10,424 bases of DNA from Bacilli bacterium (GTDB lineage Bacteria; Bacillota_I; Bacilli_A; RF39; UBA660). Shown piece by piece: positions 6,068 to 10,424 of this stretch (its first letter is position 1; each line of letters starts with the position of its first letter). The notes beneath the pieces were generated by a model. It did no database searches and was not told where the DNA came from. It saw nothing but the letters and a program-made list of their open reading frames with translations. The translations under genes were made by a program, and so were the position numbers. The DNA lies in the NCBI GenBank assembly GCA_028684735.1, contig JAQUFI010000049.1, positions 1 through 10,424 of the forward strand, in the 5' to 3' direction.

Positions 6068-6682
6068 ATGAAGTTTGAAGATATCATAAATAATTATGAA
6101 AGCAATGTCAGTCGTTATCAATATATGATTAAAAATGGAAAAACACCAGTTATGTTAACTGCTGTTCATACAGTAAGTCAAAAGAAAAAAGATCGGATTA
6201 AACCTTCTGAACCATATACTTCAGCTATCTGCCAATATGTAGGAAATACTATCAATTGTTCTTTTATGATTAAATCAATCGATAATGGGATTGATTCTAA
6301 CCATAAAGATGAGGATGATTTTAAACAATTACTTAAAAAAACGATTAAAGAAAATAATATTAAGTTGTTAATTGATATTCATGGAGCTAGTTCTAAACGT
6401 GATTTTGATATCGAATTTGGAACTTTAAAAAATATGACAATGGATATTAATACGCAAAATACTTTAAAAGATTGTTTAAATAAAGAGGGAATTGATAATA
6501 TTAATTATAATAACCTTTTTTGTGGTGGTGGTATTACGAGGTATATTTATGAAAATACTGATATCGATGTTGTTCAATTAGAAATAAATCATAAATATCG
6601 GGATTTCAATAATATCACTAACTGTAAGAAGATATGTGATGCCTTAATTGAGTTTATTAAAATATATACAAATTTTCATTAA
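6068..6682 (+). CDS. N-formylglutamate-amidohydrolase-like protein (divergent, short)
   Basis: The start is placed at ATG 6068 because the promoter at 6018-6047 begins downstream of the other candidate ATG (6014), and AAAGTGGTG (6056-6064) gives a fair ribosome binding site. The product is 204 residues, shorter than the usual enzymes of about 250-280. Recognisable family signals: AVHT (32-35, in the place of the usual H-S/G zinc site), SEP (47-49), IDIHG (102-106), GGGITR (153-158) and VVQLEIN...YRD (168-179). The last pair matches the GG-x-ITR and Q-x-E-I-N-x-x-Y motifs of the N-formylglutamate amidohydrolase family (PF05013 type), a zinc carboxypeptidase-like fold. Putative metal ligands are H34, E48 and H105. 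The substrate is unlikely to be formylglutamate, since no histidine-degradation gene is nearby. No signal peptide; cytoplasmic. Confidence 0.7.
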   Translation: MKFEDIINNYESNVSRYQYMIKNGKTPVMLTAVHTVSQKKKDRIKPSEPYTSAICQYVGNTINCSFMIKSIDNGIDSNHKDEDDFKQLLKKTIKENNIKLLIDIHGASSKRDFDIEFGTLKNMTMDINTQNTLKDCLNKEGIDNINYNNLFCGGGITRYIYENTDIDVVQLEINHKYRDFNNITNCKKICDALIEFIKIYTNFH

Positions 6683-6714
6683 CATTAAAAATTATTAGAT
6701 ATCTTTTTGATTTA

Positions 6715-6723
6715 TGATATAAT
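6715..6723 (+). promoter_or_regulatory. Extended -10 promoter of the queH operon
   Basis: TGATATAAT (6715-6723) contains a perfect TATAAT at 6718-6723. The -35 region at 17 bp (TTAGAT, 6695-6700) is poor. Transcription from about 6730 would exclude the in-frame TTG at 6707 and point to the ATG at 6740, with an almost absent leader. Confidence 0.55.
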
Positions 6724-6739
6724 ACTTTTAGGTGCTGTT

Positions 6740-7357
6740 ATGAAGAAGAATTATCAAATAATATTAGAAGAAGAATTAAATAAAATAATGGAATTAGATA
6801 AGAAGCCAACACTGCTACTACATGTGTGCTGTGCACCCTGTAGTACTTATGTTTTGGAATACTTATCTAATTATTTTGATATAACCATTTTTTACTATAA
6901 TCCTAATATCGCACCTACCCAAGAATACTATAAAAGATTAGAAGAAACAAAACGTTTTATAAGTGAGTTTAAGGATTCTAAGATTAAATTGATTGTTGGT
7001 GATTACGAAGATGCTTTATATAACCAATTGATTTTAGGTTTAGAGAGTGAACCTGAAGGTGGTCGTCGTTGTCTTAAATGTTATTCATTAAGATTAGAAA
7101 AAACAGTTGAAATGGCTTTAAAACATAAATTTGACTATTTTACGACAACTTTATCAGTTAGTCCCTATAAAGATGCTGATGTTTTAAATAATATAGGTCA
7201 AAACTTAGCTCATAAATATCAAGTTAAGTATTTATTTAGTGATTTTAAAAAGAAAAATGGTTATCAAAGGTCAATTGAATTATCACAACAATATCATCTC
7301 TATCGTCAAGACTATTGTGGCTGTCTTTTTTCAATTAGGAAGGACGATTTAAGATGA
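6740..7357 (+). CDS. queH: Epoxyqueuosine reductase QueH
   Basis: The start is placed at ATG 6740: the alternative TTG at 6707 lies upstream of the promoter -10, and family members begin close to the conserved core. The product has 205 residues, the normal length. LLHVCCAPCSTYVL (26-39) is the signature opening of the QueH/DUF208 family. RRCLKC (109-114) supplies the second cysteine pair, so C30, C31, C111 and C114 should bind the [4Fe-4S] cluster. YCGC (192-195) near the C-terminus supplies the other conserved cysteines. FDYFTTTLSVSPYKD (131-145) is a further family block. The enzyme reduces epoxyqueuosine to queuosine in tRNA, the last step of queuosine synthesis, and is a non-homologous replacement of QueG. 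It overlaps the amidase gene by four bases (ATGA). No other queuosine gene is in the window. Confidence 0.93.
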   Translation: MKKNYQIILEEELNKIMELDKKPTLLLHVCCAPCSTYVLEYLSNYFDITIFYYNPNIAPTQEYYKRLEETKRFISEFKDSKIKLIVGDYEDALYNQLILGLESEPEGGRRCLKCYSLRLEKTVEMALKHKFDYFTTTLSVSPYKDADVLNNIGQNLAHKYQVKYLFSDFKKKNGYQRSIELSQQYHLYRQDYCGCLFSIRKDDLR

Positions 7358-8694
7358 TTAAAAAAATTATTATTGTTCTTATTTTAGTAATCGGCACTTT
7401 TTATTTAGAAGTTGTCAACGATCATGAAGATGGTCTATTAAATAGTCTTCCAACAATTGTGACTAGTGATAAACTAAAAATTGAAAAAGAAATAGCCGAT
7501 ATCGATAAACTCTATATTTATGGTAATCATTTAAATATGGAAGGTAGTATTGCTTTAAATGACAGTATTAATGAAAAAAAAGTTAAGTTTGCTGGTTTAG
7601 ATATTACTTTTCCTAAATTAGAAATCGATAAAATTCAATTGGTATTATATAATAAAAAAGAAATATTATATAATTTGATTTATACCATTAATGAAGAAAA
7701 TATTACTTTTAAAACAAGTGATAAAATTAATACTGGTATATATTTAGATGGTTTTAAAATTAAAGATTATTTTGCTTTTTTATACGTAACCTTTAAAGAA
7801 GGGAAGGGGCAGTACTACGCCTTAAACAATCTTACTGATTATCCTAAAACAGAATACTATCCAATTTTAAATAAATATAAAATAGTAGTAGATTCAAGTA
7901 ATGATTATGAGACAATTGCTTTTAATATTAATAAGAGTGATAGCGAAGCTATCTATGATATTATTATTGATCCCGGTCATGGAGGTTATGATCCAGGAGC
8001 TTGTTACCGCCGAATCTCTCCATGTGAAACTGATTATACAATTAAATATAGTAAAGCCTTAAAAGAAAAACTAGAAAGTTATGGCCTAAAAGTTGCTCTT
8101 AGTTGGACTGAAGTTAAAAGTAGTGAATTAGTTAATGAATATGGGAAAACAGGGAGGACGGCGATAGGATATAATTTAAAGGCTAAATTTATCTTCTCTC
8201 TTCATTTGAACAGTGGTTTTGATTATAGTCTAACAGGATTAGAGATATATACTCCTAATCCTATTGACTATACTTTTAGTAAATCATTAGCTGAAAGTAT
8301 TAAAAAGACAGCTAATATCAAGTATTCGTCTAATCTCGAAAGCAAAGTTGCTGATGGTGTTTATACGAGAACTTTTACTACTTATGATATCAATAAATAT
8401 AATAAGGAGCGAAAAAAAGATGGTTATAAACCTTATACTAATATTACAACCAAGACCCCATATTACTATATGATTAGAGAAACAGGTGGTATTATCACAA
8501 GACCATATGTCGATGGAGATAATAAAAAGAAAGCAGAGAACTTATATCGCTTTAGTAATGTTGGAGCAGAATCTTATATCTTAGAACTAGGTTACATTCA
8601 ATCAAAAGAAGATATCAACAATTTTAATACCAAACAAGATCTATATATTGAAGGAATAGCTAATGCTATTGTTGAGCACTTAAAAATTAAATGA
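7354..8694 (+). CDS. N-acetylmuramoyl-L-alanine amidase (Amidase_3) with novel-looking N-terminal domain
   Basis: A 446-residue protein. AGGAAGGA (7337-7344) lies 9 nt before the ATG, within queH. Residues 4-20 form a hydrophobic signal anchor, so the rest is outside the membrane. Residues about 40-195 make a domain I do not recognise, probably beta-rich. The Amidase_3 domain starts at about 202 with DIIIDPGHGGYDPG. The zinc ligands are H209, E225 (in CETDYT) and H284 (SLHLNS), and the catalytic glutamate is E411 (LELGYI). All are present, so the enzyme should cleave the MurNAc-L-Ala bond of peptidoglycan. Between about 325 and 390 lies a Tyr/Lys/Thr-rich insertion absent from minimal family members. 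Cys 217 and Cys 224 flank the second ligand and could form a disulfide. The gene overlaps both neighbours by ATGA. Likely roles are cell separation or wall remodelling. Confidence 0.9.
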   Translation: MIKKIIIVLILVIGTFYLEVVNDHEDGLLNSLPTIVTSDKLKIEKEIADIDKLYIYGNHLNMEGSIALNDSINEKKVKFAGLDITFPKLEIDKIQLVLYNKKEILYNLIYTINEENITFKTSDKINTGIYLDGFKIKDYFAFLYVTFKEGKGQYYALNNLTDYPKTEYYPILNKYKIVVDSSNDYETIAFNINKSDSEAIYDIIIDPGHGGYDPGACYRRISPCETDYTIKYSKALKEKLESYGLKVALSWTEVKSSELVNEYGKTGRTAIGYNLKAKFIFSLHLNSGFDYSLTGLEIYTPNPIDYTFSKSLAESIKKTANIKYSSNLESKVADGVYTRTFTTYDINKYNKERKKDGYKPYTNITTKTPYYYMIRETGGIITRPYVDGDNKKKAENLYRFSNVGAESYILELGYIQSKEDINNFNTKQDLYIEGIANAIVEHLKIK

Positions 8695-9119
8695 GAATTT
8701 TAATTGATGCAGATGCTTGTCCTTCAATTGCTGAAATTGAAAAGGTTGCTATGCAACATCGTATTGAATGTATTATCTTTTGTGACTATAATCACCATCT
8801 CAGTAGTGATTATAGTCAAGTAAATATTATTGATGCCGGTTATCAAAGTGTTGATATTGCCCTTATTAACCAAGTAAAAGAAGATGATATTGTTATTACT
8901 CAGGATTATGGTTTAGCGATCCTTGCTTTAAGTAAAAAAGCTTATGCTGTTAATCCAAATGGAATGATCTATCATCAAGACAATATCGATAACTTAATGG
9001 CTATTAGGCATGCAAAAGCAAAAATAAGACCTCATACTCACCTCAAAGGTCCTCGTAAGCGAACTAAACAAGACGAAATAAATTTAATCAAAAGTATTAT
9101 TTATTTAATCCATAAATAA
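8691..9119 (+). CDS. YaiI/YqxD family protein (UPF0178, PIN-like)
   Basis: A 142-residue protein of normal family length. RILIDADACP (2-11) is the family signature, with acidic D6 and D8 at the tip of the first strand, as in PIN-like nucleases. DDIVITQDYGLA (65-76) provides the second conserved acidic site, and LKGPRKRTKQD (118-128) is the conserved basic tail motif. The family (DUF188) has been classed with PIN/NYN-type RNA-processing folds, but its substrate and role are not established. The ATG overlaps the amidase stop codon (ATGA) and the ribosome binding site is weak (GAG near 8674), so translation probably depends on reinitiation after the amidase. Confidence 0.92.
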   Translation: MRILIDADACPSIAEIEKVAMQHRIECIIFCDYNHHLSSDYSQVNIIDAGYQSVDIALINQVKEDDIVITQDYGLAILALSKKAYAVNPNGMIYHQDNIDNLMAIRHAKAKIRPHTHLKGPRKRTKQDEINLIKSIIYLIHK

Positions 9120-9130
9120 TACTTTTTAAT

Positions 9131-9158
9131 TTGACAAAAATGAATAATCGATTATAAT
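9131..9158 (+). promoter_or_regulatory. Consensus sigma-A promoter of kinase-like gene
   Basis: Perfect TTGACA (9131-9136) and perfect TATAAT (9153-9158) with a 16-bp spacer. Transcription would start near 9165, and AAGGGGG (9170-9176) lies 6 nt before the ATG at 9183, giving a leader of under 20 nt. It is the best-matching promoter in the window. Confidence 0.85.
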
Positions 9159-9182
9159 AGATAATGCTTAAGGGGGATATAT

Positions 9183-9857
9183 ATGAATTTCTTTAATGTT
9201 ACGAAAAAAGATTTATCTAATTTAAAAAGAGTAGGTGCTGGTGAAGAAGCCATTATCTATCAATTCGATGAGGATAAAGTCTTAAAACTATATCGTCAAC
9301 CAGAAAAAAAGAAAGCGGGTAAAATTATTCTGCTTTCAAATATGCAAAAATATATTGAAAAGACCAGGTTACCATTAGGCCCTGTCTATCATAAACTTGA
9401 CTTTATTGGTTGTATCCATCACTATCACCAAAATACCCATAATTTTGATAGTTTAATTGAGAATGATAATCCCGAATATTGTCTTGATAAATTTCGTCAA
9501 TTAAATGATAATCTCGATGAATTAATAACTAATGATATCTATTTTGATGATTTAGATAGCCATAATGTGTTAATTACGCCTGAACATAAAGTAGAATTAA
9601 TTGATACGGATAGTGCCTATATATCTGATGATAATCATAAAAAAATATACATCTATCGCCAACTTAAATCGATGATTTTAGAAATATTATTTAATGAAGA
9701 ATACTACTTTAATGACGAAGAGATAATGAGTAAACAAAAGATTCGTCAAGAATATATCGATTATTTTGTTAATAATCAATTAAGTTATGACTTATTTCAT
9801 GAATTCTTTAATTATTTAGAAAAAGATAAAGTATTGGTAAAGAAAAGAGAAGTTTAA
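9183..9857 (+). CDS. Protein-kinase-like protein, short and divergent
   Basis: A 224-residue protein, shorter than typical Ser/Thr kinases (about 260 for the domain alone). The N-lobe shows a glycine-rich loop GAGEEAIIYQF (18-28) and a VLKLY strand whose K35 fits the ATP-binding lysine. IYFDDLDSHNVLI (119-131) matches the catalytic loop, with F-D-D replacing H-R-D: D123 would be the catalytic base and N128 the metal-binding Asn. LIDTDSAY (139-146) replaces DFG with D141-T-D. So the catalytic residues appear intact while the classical His, Phe and Gly are changed, as in small-molecule or atypical kinases. No membrane segment is present. The C-lobe is abbreviated. It stands alone behind its own strong promoter and ahead of a strong terminator. 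Substrate unknown. Confidence 0.75.
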   Translation: MNFFNVTKKDLSNLKRVGAGEEAIIYQFDEDKVLKLYRQPEKKKAGKIILLSNMQKYIEKTRLPLGPVYHKLDFIGCIHHYHQNTHNFDSLIENDNPEYCLDKFRQLNDNLDELITNDIYFDDLDSHNVLITPEHKVELIDTDSAYISDDNHKKIYIYRQLKSMILEILFNEEYYFNDEEIMSKQKIRQEYIDYFVNNQLSYDLFHEFFNYLEKDKVLVKKREV

Positions 9858-9892
9858 ATTTAATTGAGTAGTCAATAAAAAGTATATAGTTT

Positions 9893-9953
9893 AAAAAGAT
9901 TATGCAAACCCCAGTTTAGTTTAATGCTCAACTGGGGTTTATAATCTTTTTTT
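9893..9953 (+). terminator. Strong rho-independent terminator
   Basis: The upper stem AAACCCCAGTT (9906-9916) pairs with AACTGGGGTTT (9930-9940) around a 13-nt loop. The lower stem AAAAAGATTAT (9893-9903) pairs with ATAATCTTTTT (9941-9951). Only a GC bulge (9904-9905) interrupts 22 base pairs. The T-run 9947-9953 follows and the A-run on the left would serve the other strand, so it may act in both directions. Confidence 0.92.
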
Positions 9954-10040
9954 ATACTTTTGAGGAAAAGACTTTCCCTTGATTACCTTATATTGTTACA
10001 AATCTTATTTTAACTTTTATTAATCTATGTTTTGCTTTAA

Positions 10041-10069
10041 TTGACAGGTGATGTTTTTAATGATAACAT
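10041..10069 (+). promoter_or_regulatory. Promoter of prepilin gene
   Basis: Perfect TTGACA (10041-10046), a 17-bp spacer and TAACAT (10064-10069), with TG at 10061-10062 as extended -10. A perfect TATAAT (10069-10074) is also present but 22 bp from this -35. The rest of the 9954-10101 interval shows nothing else I can support. Confidence 0.6.
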
Positions 10070-10101
10070 ATAATTATATAAGGTAGTAAAAGAGGTTTGT
10101 T

Positions 10102-10424
10102 ATGATTAAAAGAAAATCAGGTTTTACTTTAATTGAGTTGATAGCAGTTATTATCATCTTAGGAATTATTATGTTGATTGCTTTTCCTGTCATTGGTGAT
10201 TTAATAGATAAGTCTAGAATGGCATCATATAAAAACTCAATGCAAGGAATAATAAGATCTGCTGAAGCAGAACAATCCAAGAAAATGGCTTATGGTCAAC
10301 TTCCAAAAAATATTATATATACATATGAAAATGGGGTTGTATCAGTTGAACCAAGTGATTATAAATTATCATATAACGGGAAAAAACCTCAAGAGGGTAA
10401 AATTTTTGTTAATACTAAAGGACA
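10102..10424 (+). CDS. Type IV prepilin-like protein, 3' end outside window
   Basis: The ATG at 10102 follows AAAGAGG (10089-10095) by 6 nt. 107 codons are visible and the frame is open at the window end. The N-terminus KRKSGFTLIELIAVIIIL (3-20) is a textbook class III signal: basic leader, cleavage after G7, mature N-terminal F8, and glutamate at mature position 5 (E12), followed by a hydrophobic helix to about residue 30. Such proteins are cut and N-methylated by a PilD/ComC-type prepilin peptidase and assembled into pili or pseudopili, as in type IV pili or Com uptake machines of Bacillota. The mature part after residue 35 begins as a polar helix and then turns to Tyr- and Asn-rich sequence. 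Major pilin, minor pilin or ComGC-like pseudopilin cannot be distinguished from the visible part. Confidence 0.88.
   Translation, partial: MIKRKSGFTLIELIAVIIILGIIMLIAFPVIGDLIDKSRMASYKNSMQGIIRSAEAEQSKKMAYGQLPKNIIYTYENGVVSVEPSDYKLSYNGKKPQEGKIFVNTKG

Noticed and set aside
10074..10280. Leftward open frame of 68 codons
   Set aside because: Antisense to the prepilin start, whose class III signal sequence is unmistakable.

Overview
The window is AT-rich throughout (by eye about 30% G+C or less). It uses TGG for tryptophan and TGA as a stop (genes ending at 2617, 5967, 7357 and 8694), so the ordinary bacterial code applies. Shine-Dalgarno sites resemble AAGGAGG, and promoters are sigma-A-like, many with an extended -10 (TGnTATAAT). 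Gene content (YaiI/YqxD, QueH, GtrA, a DUF6020-like membrane protein, an Amidase_3 enzyme, a PilD-type prepilin) fits a low-GC Bacillota, probably a gut or host-associated Bacilli/Erysipelotrichia-type lineage. The lineage is inference; no rRNA or tRNA is present.

Left part (1-2620): a minus-strand gene, cut by the window start, encodes repeated peptidoglycan-binding-like units leading into an Rv2525c-like glycoside-hydrolase-like domain (DUF1906 type). A 341-bp divergent intergenic region follows, with GATATC-centred repeats and a strong rightward promoter. Two small membrane-protein genes of unknown function come next, each with its own promoter. These three genes use mostly AGA/AGG for arginine, unlike several genes further right, so this part may be an accessory segment.

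Central part (2636-6010): a consensus promoter, a roughly 145-nt structured leader with a terminator-like hairpin, then three overlapping genes: a polytopic DUF6020/GT-C-like protein, a DPM1-like GT2 glycosyltransferase with two C-terminal membrane segments, and a GtrA flippase. A rho-independent terminator closes the unit. Together they look like a three-component transmembrane glycosylation system: GT2 charges a polyprenyl phosphate with sugar, GtrA helps flip it, and the GT-C protein transfers the sugar to an envelope polymer or protein outside.

Right part (6018-10424): an N-formylglutamate-amidohydrolase-like gene with its own promoter; a translationally coupled operon queH - Amidase_3 amidase - yaiI/yqxD, overlapping by ATGA at both junctions; a short protein-kinase-like gene behind a perfect TTGACA/TATAAT promoter and ended by a 22-bp terminator hairpin; and the start of a type IV prepilin-like gene that runs off the right edge.

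The best leads for something undescribed are the glycosylation cassette with its possibly switching leader, the modular peptidoglycan-binding protein without a signal peptide, and the N-terminal domain and late insertion of the amidase. No CRISPR array, IS element, tRNA or rRNA is visible.
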